Numbered from the stretch's first letter, positions 1 through 11,559 are shown. The stretch: DNA of 64,000 nt from Isoetes taiwanensis (GCA_021234155.1 JAJEKV010000005.1:27034570-27098569), one strand, 5' to 3'. The notes: generated by a model not told the origin, from the letters alone. A program made the numbers and translations.

Positions 1-1377
1 AGGCGCGGAGGAAGCTTAATTTACAGAAGGGTTCGAGCAGCAAGAAGATGCTTGGGCATACAGACATGACGACTCCGTCCAAGAAGTGAGGCGCCGGAGC
101 GGAAGCTGGTTCTAGCGGCAGCAAGAGGAAAAAGACACAAGCTCCAGGTGAGATGTGAGGTTTTTCTTTGATCGGAATACCTTTACTCATCCATCCCTTG
201 GTCTTGCAGCATTCACCGAGGACTCACTAGTGATCACTGGCCGAACTCCATTCTTCGTCATCGAGGGATTGGAGACAGAGCTTCTTGACACACCAGCAGA
301 TTCTTGGTGGTATGTCGAGGTATCAACAAGTGGGAAGGAGAAAGATCTGTTTCTCCACCAAAGGGATAAGAAGAGCTCCGGAGACAAGTATAAGAAGGTC
401 GGTGTTGTGCTCTCCGTCTCTGCGCCAGATTCGAAGCATCTATCAATGTTTGTGGAAGACTGCCAGAAGAGTAAGTTCTACCACACGAAGAAATTATCAG
501 TTTCAAATTATTCGCACTCTTCAATGAGCAAGTCGAAGGGCACCGACAAAAGGCCGGCGCCTTTAAACTGTCAGAACCTTGGGTGGAAGGATCTGGAAAG
601 GATGAAGGAGGCCGGGACCCTAACATCCAGGGAGCTTGGAATGGAGATTTCCAGAGTGAGGGAAAAACTATTCAACACGGGGAGCTTCACCTCCAGTGTG
701 CTGAAGACTCTACAACACTCGGCAGTGGGGAGGGAAGTTGTGGTTCATAAAGAAAAAAGTCCGGACAAGACCACAGATGGAGGAGATGACACCACACGGG
801 AGGAATCAGATGATGAAGAAGACGAAGATATGGTCGACTCCCAATTAATGGATCCAGATGAGCAGATCAGGATTTCACAGAGAGGGGCACGGAAAATGGA
901 GCGGCTGGCTTAGTATTATCCATTGGGAATAGCACACAAGCTGCTGTTGGACATCAGACGCCTGAAGGTTTGCACGGGAGATGCCGTCTTATTCAACCAC
1001 GGGGAATTTAATCCAGCACACATGCTGGAGATTCTGAACCTGATGGTGCGACATCCTGTTGCAGATCCAATGCCTGCGGATGTCATACCTTTCAGCAAAT
1101 CGACCGATGAGTTGTTCAGCTGGAAGTCTGAGGAAGACCTGAAGGGAAAAGACATCCGGTTCTGGGTAGTAGACGGTCAGCATTCAGTGAGGGCAGCGCA
1201 AGTATTGCAGATGGAGAAGGAGGTGCCGCAAAGGATCAAGGATAGATACGCCAAGCGAGAGTGCAGAGTTCTTGCAGGGGAGACGCCAGCAACAGAGCTG
1301 GCCAGCATTAGCCACTGCCAGAACACAATAGCAGCGAGTGCCAGCTACATAAGGTAAAGAACTCTCTGATTCGGCGG

Positions 1378-2059
1378 TTTCTCGACTCGCGAGTCGAGAA
1401 AGTCCTAGCATCCTATCATTTCTCGTTTTTCACTGGGGTTTCTCGACTCGCGAGTCGAGAAAGCCAGGGGAACACAGAAAAGTCAAAGGATGCGGATCTT
1501 TCTCGATCGCGAGTCGAGAAAACCCATAGAAGTAAAAGAAAAGTAAACATTCAAGGGACTTTCTCGACTCGCGAGTTGAGAAACCCCGGGGCGGTAAAGA
1601 ACATTCGAGATTAATGGTCGACGACTGAAAGCATCGAGCCTTCCCATCCTTTCTTCCTCGGCCTCTTTGGGCAATGTCGCTTAGTTTCTATTCTAAGTTG
1701 CATCCTTCGAAGAGGCGCGGCAAGAAAGGATTTGGGAATGAGCGGTGCTTTCAGTCTGACCTTCACTCTCGCACCATGTTCTCTCCTCTCCCAAGGGTAT
1801 TCTCGACTCGCGAGTCGAGAAAGTCATGAGAAACCCCAGGGCAATAGAGAGAACACTGGAGATTAATGGCTGAAGAGCAAAAGCATCGAGCCTTCCCAAT
1901 CTTTCTTTCCCCGCCTCTTCGGGCAATGTATCCTAAGTTGCATCGTTCGAAGAGGCATGAAAGCAAAGATTTGGGAATGCGCGATGCTTTCGCTCTGGCC
2001 TGAACTCTCCTATGTTTTCTCCTCTCCTTGTGGGTATTCTCGACTCGCGAGTCGAGAAA
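1378..2059. repeat. Six copies of a 24-bp self-complementary palindrome in the large intron
   Basis: The half-site TTTCTCGACTCG is followed directly by its exact reverse complement, with no loop. Copies lie at 1378-1401 and 1439-1462 (perfect), 1499-1521 (one base lost), 1560-1583 (one change), and 1799-1822 and 2036-2059 (first base A). All fall inside intron 1354-2144. The first four are spaced about 60 bp apart, and the last two flank a hairpin unit. The sequence holds NruI-like TCGCGA and several CpG sites. It could be a fold-back mobile element, a protein-binding site array or a cruciform-forming spacer; nothing in the sequence decides this. Confidence 0.9.
1584..2035. repeat. Duplicated long imperfect hairpin between palindromes
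   Basis: Two related units (about 1584-1798 and 1823-2035) are separated and bounded by the 24-bp palindromes. Each unit starts with a GAGATTAATGG segment. A left arm follows (GAAAGCATCGAGCCTTCCCA at 1628-1647 in unit 1), then an arm-like reverse complement ending GGTGCTTTC or GATGCTTTC (unit 1 right arm about 1710-1762). Each unit could therefore fold into a stem of roughly 45 bp. The second copy is a diverged duplicate of the first. The order palindrome-hairpin-palindrome-hairpin-palindrome looks like a tandemly copied fold-back element. Confidence 0.75.
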
Positions 2060-3780
2060 CCCCCTGCATCCTCCTATTTAGTGTTTACTTCGAGTGTTAG
2101 TAGATACTTTCTAGCTCTAACATTGGGACATTTACTGAATGCAGCCCGTATCCTGACTAGATCATACACGCTCGGCAACAGTGGAAAGCATTGGGTTTCC
2201 CTCAGCGTCCTAAAGGAAACAGGGCTCCCTCGGATAAGTGGAAGACCTTTGAGAAACTATGCAGATATGTTCTGCTGGAAGGCCAGGAAGATGAAGAGGG
2301 GGAGGATGAAGAGGAAAAGAAGAAGAGAACACCAAGAAAGGGCAGGGAGTCTCTCTCAGACCAATATGACCTCATACTTAGCACTGAGGTGGTCTGGGAG
2401 AAATGGACCGAGATATGGGCTCAATGGACAAGAGGCAAGCTGAAGGACAGCAATGGAGAATTTCCATGCAGGCCGGACCCAAAGTTGTTCGACAGGCAAT
2501 TTATGAAGAGGATACAGGGCCTGACCGACAAGGAAACGCTTGATCTACAGGGCAGAATCCTGGATGGAACAATCCTGCTGAGGAAAAGTAGAAGCTCAAA
2601 AATGCAGGACGCAAAGGATTATGCCATAGTCCTAAAGAGACGGCGTGCGTTGGAAGAAGGCATCACGGAGTTCTGCAATGTTGCTTCCAATGAATACCAT
2701 GACTTTGATTATTACAAGGAAAAGGCTGCCCTTGATGAGGAAAACATGAAGGAATTGAACCGTGTATGTCAACCCTATATCAACACCAAGCTAAAGCGTA
2801 ACGTCAAAACCCTTCCCTTCCCTGAACGTGCTATGGCAATTCTGAAGAGGAAGCTTGGATTCGGGGTGGTCCCATTTAAGGCCGATGATAGCTCCCCCCC
2901 ATTCCTGGTAACATTGGGACACAAGGGATTTGGTGGTCTGAAACTGGCACCTGGGCCCGTGGCACTATTTGCCATCAATATGATTGAAGACCCCACCCTT
3001 TTTTATGAGAAAGCTGACATAGAGCAGTGGTACAAGACGTGTCTGGACATGACCGACCTGGATACTTTCAGTTTCCTTGTCTTTTGCATGCCGGGCAATC
3101 AGACAACTGCTGTCTCCCAATGTGCAGCTGATATTAACTTCACCAACAAGATCTTGTACTCCATATACGAGCTTGAACATGAGTGTAGACTTGGCTTGCC
3201 GAAGGCACCAAGCTTTGCCAATATAGTTTTGGTTTTGGTTTCAAGATCGGCTGTAGACCTGGACAAGTGGTGGTCTAGCGAACATCATTATCTCGACAGG
3301 TTCATGATTTCTCAAGAGCAGATGGAACCCTGGAAGGGCGGCAGATTTATGGAGGATGTGCCATCGATGGACAAAGTCAGCAATGATGGCGCAACAGGTC
3401 TTATACATAGAATTCCTATCCGGCCAAGGGTTATCAAGTACTTCATAACCAGCTTGGTCGAGGAAGATCAAATTGTATGCGAGTGGTACATGAATGGCCT
3501 GTTCTCTCAGGGGGCTATGCTGTATGGAATGAAACCTATATTCGTGGTTGGAAATAAGGACATGGTTGAAACCATTCAGTCATATCTGGATCTGCTTCAT
3601 GAGCATTTCAAAGGGAGGAAGACAAATGGAAGCAGTAAGGACGATGATGACGAAGACAAACCTGAGAGCGAGGGAGAGAAACATGACGGAGACGAGAATC
3701 TCGAAGGTTTAGACCAGAATGCTGCGGAACAAATTCTTGAAAATCTGAAATTGAGGTGAGTTCACTTTGCTCTGTCCGTG

Positions 3781-3835
3781 TTTCTCGACTCGCGAGTCGA
3801 GAAACCTTTCCATTCTCGACTCGCGAGTCGAGAAA
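3781..3835. repeat. Two copies of the 24-bp palindrome in the small third intron
   Basis: Copies at 3781-3804 (perfect) and 3812-3835 (first base A) are seven bases apart and take up almost half of the 115-bp intron 3756-3870. The flanking GTGAGT donor and TTTCAG acceptor are intact, and splicing joins the reading frame correctly. Confidence 0.9.
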
Positions 3836-4820
3836 ACTCGTTTCCTATCTGACATCTCTCATCATTTCAGGAACATCGAACACAACGACTCCGGATCATT
3901 GTCAATATCTAGTGGCGGTTCACGTCGTGAGGACACTGTACACCCCAAAGAGAATCAAGAGCAAGACACCGCGGACAGCCAGAAAGGACCTGAAAAATTA
4001 ATGATCCCGCATATGGATCCCGACGAACCGGAAATATGGTCAGAGCCAAACTCCAACTGGGATCCAGCTGGTCCCACCAAGCTTGTAATATTTGACATCA
4101 ATGGAGTATTAGCTGCAGTATACCACGATAAAGACGTCCCTGAGCTTAACACCTCGCAGATCCCGACGAAAACGGAGCATAAAATCGTGTATCCGAGGTC
4201 TAGAGCAAAGGAAATTGTTGAATGGTGCCTGGAACGGGGATTCAAAGTGGCCATATGGTCTTGTATGGCAAAGAAAAATATTGTAGCAGTTCTTGGTGTT
4301 CTCGGCCTTCCAGTTTTGAAGTTCAAGTTTGTTTGTGGAAGCGAAAGGGTCGAGCATGTGTCAGATCTCGATCCAGCCATCACAAAGGGGAAGCATATTA
4401 TGGTGAAAAGGCTGGACAGGGTTTATGAACAATTCCCGGACTTTGGGAAACACAACACGCTGATCATAGATGACTCTGCCTACAAGTGCTATCATAACTC
4501 GCAAAATACAATCATTGCTAAGACTTATCGACCAGAAGAGTATGAGACGGATAGGTGGTTGTCTTTCGGACTTTGTCCTGTCTTGGCAGAATCCCTCTTT
4601 GCCATTCTTGTGGCCGATGTGATTAGCAACTATCCGAGCCTCAAGGAACCCGATCCAGAGAGCCGCGCGATCATGAAAGCTATGGACGACAAATATTTTG
4701 GTGATCAAGAAGAGTGACCTCTGCTTTCAGATAGTCAAATTGTGTGAATATTGTAAAGAAACGTGAAGAAATGTACTATATTTTGTAATGAATATACTTG
4801 TATATTAAGTTTTCGCTGGC

Positions 4821-4971
4821 TTTCTCGACTCGCGAGTCGAGAAAGGCATGCTTGTCCTGTTGATGAAACCATTTGTATGTTTGTTTGTGTGACTGGATGC
4901 AGCCATAATCTATTATGATAATGGTTGTACATTGGGTTTCCTGAGCCTTTCTCGACTCGTGAGTCGAGAAA
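4821..4971. repeat. Two copies of the 24-bp palindrome downstream of the gene
   Basis: Copies at 4821-4844 (perfect) and 4948-4971 (one central C-to-T) lie after the stop codon of the upstream gene and before the next candidate exon. They may sit in its 3' untranslated region or in an intron of a following gene. A half-copy (TTCTCGACTCGC) occurs near 5715. Confidence 0.9.
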
Positions 4972-5100
4972 GACACTACTTCCCACGTGATTGGATGCAG
5001 TTATATGGAATGAATGTTCTCTATTGTAATTTGATGTCACCATTCTTTTCTTTGTTTTGACTAATGGCACCGTAATTGTTAATCATACTCTCCTTGCTCT

Positions 5101-5611
5101 AGGTGGTTCAGGCACAGATCCCACACCAGCACAGATCCCGTTCAGGCATCACAGAGACCGCTCCAGGCGGCACAGGTCCCGCTCAAGGCGGAAGAAATAC
5201 CGTTCCGGCACAGAACCCGCTCACGCTACACTCTTGCTCGGCCTTTGGGATAAGGTTGCTTGTGAATGCAGACGCCATGCACACCCTCGGGATAAAGAAG
5301 ACGCGAAGAAATTTCATGAAGTCCAGGAAACTCAAAGCATCTTGCAAGCATTGCATAACATCCACGGAGGTTGGGGATGGAGCATATTCGATGAAAAGCT
5401 GCGGGAGGAGAATGGAGAAGTCGGGTGGACAGGTCAGCCGGTGGCTGCAGAGGCACCTCCACGTGAGGCATTCCACACACTTCAGGTTGCCCCCAAGGCT
5501 TACAGTCGGCGTGAAGAAGTGCCACAAGTTAATCCCCTAAGGTGGACCACCTACCACGATGATGTAACTGTAGTGACAGCAAGACCGCCATGGTCTCTGC
5601 GTCCGATGTAA
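5101..5611 (+). CDS. Candidate terminal exon of an unknown basic protein
   Basis: An open frame follows a plausible acceptor (CTCTAG at 5095-5100) and ends with TAA at 5609-5611. A possible AATAAA polyadenylation signal lies at 5638-5643. It begins with an Arg/Ser-rich run (HHRDRSRRHRSRSRR) made from short degenerate DNA repeats built on CACAGATCCC/GCACAGGTCCC. It continues with a better-mixed sequence containing GLWDKVACECRRHAHPRDK and HNIHGGWGWSIFDEKLREE. I recognise no family. It may belong to the palindrome-associated gene upstream, to a separate gene, or be non-coding. Confidence 0.3.
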
Positions 5612-5997
5612 AATACATTGTACCTATTCAATTTATTAATAAAAATTCTTTTTCAACTACGGCTTTGGTTTCAATCTTTAATGAATTTCCTTTGTTTCAG
5701 TTGCATTGTTCTTGTTCTCGACTCGCTATACAGGGAAAACTGGAAGAAAGCTTGGATGCACACTAACAGACAAAAATTCGACTTAAGGATAGTTTTCGGG
5801 TCGGGGTGCTCTTTTTTGTGTAAATTAACAAGGTTCCGAAAAAAGTGGGAATGGAATGAGTCCCACTTTAATTAAATACGACTTCTATCCAATGGCCACG
5901 CAATTTCCAATGTGCTACTTATCCCCTCAGTGACTTGCCTGCTTCTGATAAAGTATACATAACACTTTCGTCAAATAAGTATCACTGTTCTAGATAT

Positions 5998-6153
5998 AGC
6001 ATGCAGATGCAATCTTAATTGTAGCTATAGAAAGCTCCATCTAGAAGGTACATATCTAGCTTCAAGTCTATTGCTAGCATGAAAATGCAATCTTAATTGT
6101 AGCTATGGAAAGCTCCATTTAGAAGGTACATATCTACCTTGAACTCTATCACT
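5998..6153. repeat. Two-copy tandem repeat, 78-bp period
   Basis: AGCATGCAGATGCAATCTTA at 5998 recurs with a few substitutions at 6076. The units share GTAGCTAT-GAAAGCTCCAT and AGAAGGTACATATCTA. No coding potential. Confidence 0.8.
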
Positions 6154-9100
6154 GTTTTACAGAAGAAACATGCAAACCATTCATCTTGAATAATGAATAT
6201 CAACAAGATTATACTCACAAAGACGCTTGCAGCATATTTTTCACTGCTCAACACACTTTCCTTTCAAACAGTTGCGTCTTTTGATTTTTCGTTATTAGAT
6301 CTACTGCTTCTGCAGGTCGTATGAATAAGTGCATTTGTGTGAGGAAGCGAGTTTAAGTTCTCAATGGCGCCAGTCATAATTGAGCTTCTTGCAAATCTTC
6401 TTGCTGTATTCTATGATCTCCAATAGTTGACAATCGATATATGGTAGGATTATGAATTGGATGTGGATGAGTTGGATATTTTGAAATGTGGCAAGAATCC
6501 TTCATCTGAGTTGTTTTCAATTAATGCTGACTCCACCTTAATGAACAATGCCTCCACCTCCTTAATGGACTCGGCTGGGTATGTACATGCTAAGGTCGGT
6601 TGTAGCCTTCGAGGTACAGTCATTTCTTCTTTCAGTTTTTGTTGTGCAGGTTTATATATTTTTTTGGAGTAAGAAAATAGTTTGCAACTGCATCAATCCT
6701 TTGCTTGAACTATGGAATCCATAAAGTCCATTACATTATCCTTATAGTTACTAAAGTGAATGGAGAGAGACTTTATTTATGATCATTGCATAAAAAGTAG
6801 AAAGAGCAAGGGGCATTTCATTAGAGTTATATAGAGCTATGTATCTTCTCATTAGAACTGAAATTGTAATTTTTGTCAGGATATGCAGCTATTAAGAAAG
6901 ATGTTGAAGATGTTGTACCCAGATTTAACATTCAGGCCAACAATCTTACTCACGTACACTTCTTCTTGAATATGGAGCTTAAATTATAGTATACACTTCG
7001 AATACATCAGGTATAGGACCTTTACAGACTAAAGAAGGGTCTTCATGGTTGAGAATGCAAATAACTATAAGATGTACATGTTCATATAGTATGTGCACAG
7101 TTACATCCTCAATGCTTCTTGCATGGCACAACCAGATCTTTTTTGGTTTAGACCTTCAAAAGCATAACTTTATTTCTCTTATCACATTGTTCTTCCATAT
7201 TCACAAAGTAGAAAATCGTATTATCTCTTTTTATGCAATTGTCTATTGTCCTCTCATCCAGTCGGATGCCTTTATGTCTGCATTTGCTTTTTCTTTTAGG
7301 GTTACTCAATTACTATGTAACACTATATCTGAATATAATGCAGGTAGGAGTCTAATTTCCCACAAATATGGAAACCGCAAGACCTAACAAAATAGCTTTG
7401 TTGCAAGAAGTTGCAGTGCTGAGAAACTTGGTTGTTTCTAGAATGCAGATTCCAAGATGAGGTCGAACACTCTATAATACTTAAAATTAAATCTCGATTA
7501 GTTGCTATAGAAGAGGCTTCTATGTTAGATTTGAATAAAGACCTAAAATTTTGATTCATTTGCTAATAGCAATGCAGTTATTGAGGAGCTTCCCTCTATA
7601 TCTTTACCTTGGACTGGTGGTGCAAGGCAGACGTCAATTATTCCATCCACAACATATACTCCTTGATTTTGATGATTTTGACTTAATTAATGCGACATTG
7701 TAAATTAGATGCCCCAATGCAATTACTGTATTCAGAATGCGGCAATATGCAATTCCAAATTCATATTCATTTTTCTCATTCAATGAAATTTTGTTGGGCT
7801 ATCTCTCTGATTGAATCCCTTTTAACAATCTAAAGACACCCCCCCAAATGGATCGTGGATTTCAACAATTTAGATATGTTTTCGAACGTGATCTAAACAT
7901 GTCGCCAGGGCTTTACAAAGGTTTGCATGGAAATTTCATGGTATAGATGAAACCATAATGTGATTGTGGGTTTCACAACTCTTTAATGTCATGATTACTA
8001 CCATAGGCAGTGCTGGCCCATAAAATCAATTCACAATATGAAAACCTGGAGCATTAAAAGAGAGACATAGTGCACAATTTGCATATAATATTTGTCTTGC
8101 CTTGGTGTTGATTTCTATCTAAATATTGTGGAACCTTATACAAAGAGCATCAATACATATGCCATACAAAAGAATCTATTCAATGTTGATAATCGTTAAA
8201 ATGTGGAGTACAGACTATCTTCTTAGTTCCAGTAATGGAGCTAGTCATATCTGAATTCCTCTTAGCTTCTAATGGTTGCCAAAGGAAGGAAGGAAGGAAG
8301 GCAAAGCATGCCAATCAACATAAAATTCTAATAACTCCAACAATCTATGCACCTTATGTTTCTTAGTGGAAGAAACAAAACAACGTTTCTTAGTGGACAT
8401 CACATATAGTATGCTATTTTCGTTTTGGGGTTGGGGAGGGTCTTCAGGCAGTGGTTTGGCCTATGATTTTCGTATAGTATTGTATTGAAAAGGGTATAAT
8501 TTGCCATCTGAGAGGAGCTTGAGTGTTTTTTGCTATTTTGGGTGGTTTGGAACTGCCTTTTTTCGTGGATTTCTTTGCAAAGACTCAGTTGGTCCCAATT
8601 TGGAATGCATGTGAAGGCGGCTGGGCAGCGGACAGGTGAGGAGCTCCTGGGCGTGGGCATGCCGGACTTGGAAGCTGGCTGTTTGTGTGTTTATTTATTG
8701 CAGGGATTTACAGGCCCGATTTCCATCGCTGCACTATCTTCTGAGTGTTGCAAGCAGATCTGATGTCTTTTGCTCCCGTGCTTGGCCGCTGGAGCTAACC
8801 CAAATCTCTGTTGCTGGTAAACCTCTTGAGGCTTATTTCGAGCTTGAAGGAGAAATCGGGATGGGCAAAAGAGGAGCCTCCAATAAAATGCGAGCCAAAA
8901 TGCTCCAACGCCGAAATTTCTGCAAAGATGATTCCGCTTAGCCGGTTTCTGTCCTTGCGGTGGTTTGAGCTTTGATTTGTGGCTCAAGCAATCCGGTAGT
9001 CAAGGTAAAGCATTCCCCTGAAGCCCATCGTGGGGGTCGTGATTTAGTGGCACAAATAGAGCATTATGCAAGCCGGATCTGTTAGATTTCGAGGGGTTTT

Positions 9101-9631
9101 GTTTGGTTTCTTTTGCCGAGGCGCACTTTTGTTTGGTTTATGTAGGAGCCCCTAGAGGACGTAGCCAAATCCGCATGCCGCAAAGCCGGGGATTGTTATG
9201 CATGCTTTGTTTTGGTCGATATCGATGTTGGGTCCGGGCTCTTCATAGCGGCCGAAGCTTTTCATCCGCCCTCGAAAGCACCGGCCGTTAGCGGACGATT
9301 GGTCAATTTCACCGAGCATCTAAATAATTTTGAGCATTCGGCCCATATTTACGTTCTTTTCCGATCTATGCAAGCATTCCTCCGTTTACTGCAAAGATAC
9401 CGATCAACATACCATACGGGTTCCTTCATATTCTGGCAGCCCTCGCCTTCATGCTGACCATTGGCTTGTTTATTTTGTGTTTTCCTTGTGCTTTAACGAT
9501 GTGGTCGATCGACACCATAGGAAGTGGTTTTTTGTTTTTGGGTCAAAATCTTAATGGCCTTTGATCTGGCACAATACTGGGAATATCCCACAGATCGATG
9601 GCTTGAAGTAAAAGATCAACCAAACCCTATA

Positions 9632-9688
9632 ATACATGGAAAAAACGAATATACCGTGAAATACATGGAAAAAACGAATATACCGTGA
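9632..9688. repeat. Perfect 29-bp tandem duplication
   Basis: ATACATGGAAAAAACGAATA plus nine further bases occurs twice head to tail at 9632-9660 and 9661-9688. Confidence 0.9.
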
Positions 9689-10230
9689 TCACATTATCTA
9701 TTGTACAATTTATCTCATTTATTGTCATTGTGCACATACACATGAATTTATATAAAGCTTGACTTTTAAATGCAAACACTAACATGGGTGAAGGCCCAAT
9801 TTGACATGCATAAAACATGTGAATGTGCACTCAAATCAAACATAGCATAACCACTAAAAGGCCATTGCAGATTGCTTTCTCAATTGCTATCGTCATTAGA
9901 TAACCAATTCTTTAGAACAATAACATTAATTTCAAACATGTAGAATGGCATGCATGATTAACATATTGGTAATTATCTTACGTGAGTGAAGTGCAAATGT
10001 GATTAACAAAAATGAACACAAATATAAAGTTGTGCGTCTAATAAAAAATATGGCAGCAAAAAAAATATGCATACACAATCTCGGTAAAGTTGGGCATCTA
10101 TTACCTTATATAAATGAGCATTATAAGAAACACTCCTTTATCCTATTTCTCTTTTCATTCCACCTCAAATATAGCTAGGTATTATAAGTTCATCTACAAG
10201 TTCATGCCTGCTGCACAAAACCGTACTTAT

Positions 10231-10259
10231 GCCCGGCAACGCCGGGCACCCGTTACTAG
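10231..10259 (+). mobile_element. Helitron 3' terminus (5' end not found)
   Basis: A 17-nt hairpin GCCCGGCAACGCCGGGC (10231-10247) stands eight bases before CTAG (10256-10259), and the next base is T. This is the standard Helitron right end: subterminal hairpin, CTRR, insertion before T. The hairpin sequence is related to, but not identical with, those of the two other Helitrons in the window. The element would extend to the left. Confidence 0.75.
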
Positions 10260-10479
10260 TTATTCATAATAATAAAATCTATATCTATATATAATAATAA
10301 AGGCGTTTTGTGATAGTCTGTGCGCAATCTTGACCTTTCATTTTTTTAAATTATTTTCATCCCTTAGATTTACAGTTCCATGCCCGTCGTACTGCTTGGG
10401 GGCGGCAGTAATAGCCTCTTGGTACCTCAGGAGTTAGATGATCCCTCCGAGAACTTTTGCCGGATCATTTTTTAGTATA

Positions 10480-10549
10480 CAGGAAAGGCAGGCTGCCTTT
10501 AATTCTGCAGGGTCAACTTTTGCCTCCGCGCGTCAGCCTGCCTTTCCTG
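10480..10549. repeat. Perfect 16-bp inverted repeat in the Helitron 5' region
   Basis: CAGGAAAGGCAGGCTG (10480-10495) is the exact reverse complement of 10534-10549, with a 38-base loop. It lies about 200 bases inside the Helitron left end. Confidence 0.85.
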
Positions 10550-11460
10550 CAACGTGAATGTATAGCTGTCAATTTTTCTGACGTGGCATTTTCCCTCTCT
10601 TTCTCCTTCGTGAATTGATCTATGGCGTGGCTATGGCGTCTCCAACGGCGCCAGTCCATTTTTGATGCCGCTAGGGCATTTTGAGGCTGTTTTTGATGGC
10701 GCTGCATAGTTTTTGAAGGCGCTAGTCTGTTCCGGAGGTTTTCATCGAACCATTTTTCTATTTTTTGTTATATTTTGTTGCATGCTGACATTTCTTTGTT
10801 GCAGGTAGTTCGGCGACTGTTCTTGCCAAGCTTCATGAGATCTTTGTCGATTTTTGAAGTAGTATGCCGATTTTTGGAGTTTCTTGGCGAGTTTTTGTAA
10901 GTACAGTCCTCTTCTTGTCTTTGTTTTCTATTTTTCATGCTACCGACTTGTTTATCTCTTGTGCAGTTGATTATCAAGAGATTTTTCTCGAGTTTTGGAG
11001 TCTTGCCGAGTTTTGAAGCCGCGTCCCTGTTCCTGCAGAGTTTTTTTGCCTGGGCGTCCAGGTTTTCTTGCAAAGCTTTTTTCGTAAAGCAGCCAACACC
11101 ACCTCTTTCTGGCAGATTTGAGTATGCAGACACTAAGCTTCATGCAGAGCTCTTGAATTAGATTCAGAGGAGTTTTATGCTGAAACCGGTTTACCCTTTG
11201 ATTCCCATTTTAGAAGTGGGCGCTTGATATGGTCTCTGTTTTCGTAATCCCATCCTTTTCCGCCTCAAATCTGCTCCTTTTTATGCTACATACTAGCTGA
11301 TCCCAAGTTTGTTTTTCTGTACGTTGCTGGGCCGATTTCTGAATCTAAACTTTCTGATCTACTTGATCAGCATTGTTGCAACTTTTTCAATGGAATCAAG
11401 TTTTCTTGTCAAATTTGATTTTTTTATTATTTTGATTTGTTGAGTTCAGTAAAAGTTTGA

Positions 11461-11559
11461 GAATGTAAGGTAAAAATTATAGAATGTAGAGTTAAACGTT
11501 AGAATGTAAGGTAAAAACTTGGAATGTAAGGTAAAAATTGAGAATGCGAGGTGAAAAAC
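11461..11559. repeat. Degenerate short tandem repeat
   Basis: Five imperfect copies of GAATGTAAGGTAAAAATT with a period of about 18-20 bases, inside the Helitron. Confidence 0.8.

Larger units (their letters stand above)
66..4717 (+). pseudogene. Four-exon gene with DGQH motif and C-terminal FCP1/NLI-like HAD domain, three in-frame stops
   Basis: I read exons 66-147, 210-1353, 2145-3755 and 3871-4717. The introns have GT-AG borders (148-209, 1354-2144, 3756-3870) and all junction phases agree, giving exactly 1,228 codons ending in TGA at 4715-4717. The N-terminus is basic (KRKK near residue 22). Residues about 205-245 are acidic. A VVDGQHSVRAAQ motif lies near residue 349 (1172-1186) and resembles the DGQHR/ParB-like signature; this is a motif match only. 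Residues about 1015-1180 resemble FCP1/NLI-interacting phosphatases: LVIFDINGVLA (first Asp kept, second Asp replaced by Asn), AIWSCMAKKN and LIIDDSAYKC. The Asp-to-Asn change suggests altered or lost phosphatase activity. Three in-frame stops (TGA 87-89, TAG 911-913, TAG 2158-2160) break it. Each could come from CGA or CAG by C-to-T, so I call it a pseudogene; stop readthrough or different splicing is the alternative. The central 520 residues match nothing I recognise. Confidence 0.6.
5644..10230. other. Non-coding, AT-rich stretch with small repeats; probably the body of a Helitron
   Basis: I find no supportable gene here. ORFs between 8.4 and 9.5 kb are short and match no family I know. 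The stretch ends at a Helitron 3' terminus (10256-10259), so some or all of it may be the body of that element, but I could not find a 5' terminus. A (GGAA)n run lies near 8283-8300. Confidence 0.5.

Noticed and set aside
1378-2059. Regularly spaced palindromes as a CRISPR array
   Set aside because: The spacing is uneven, two spacers are related hairpins, the repeats lie in the introns of a plant gene, and no cas-like gene is present.
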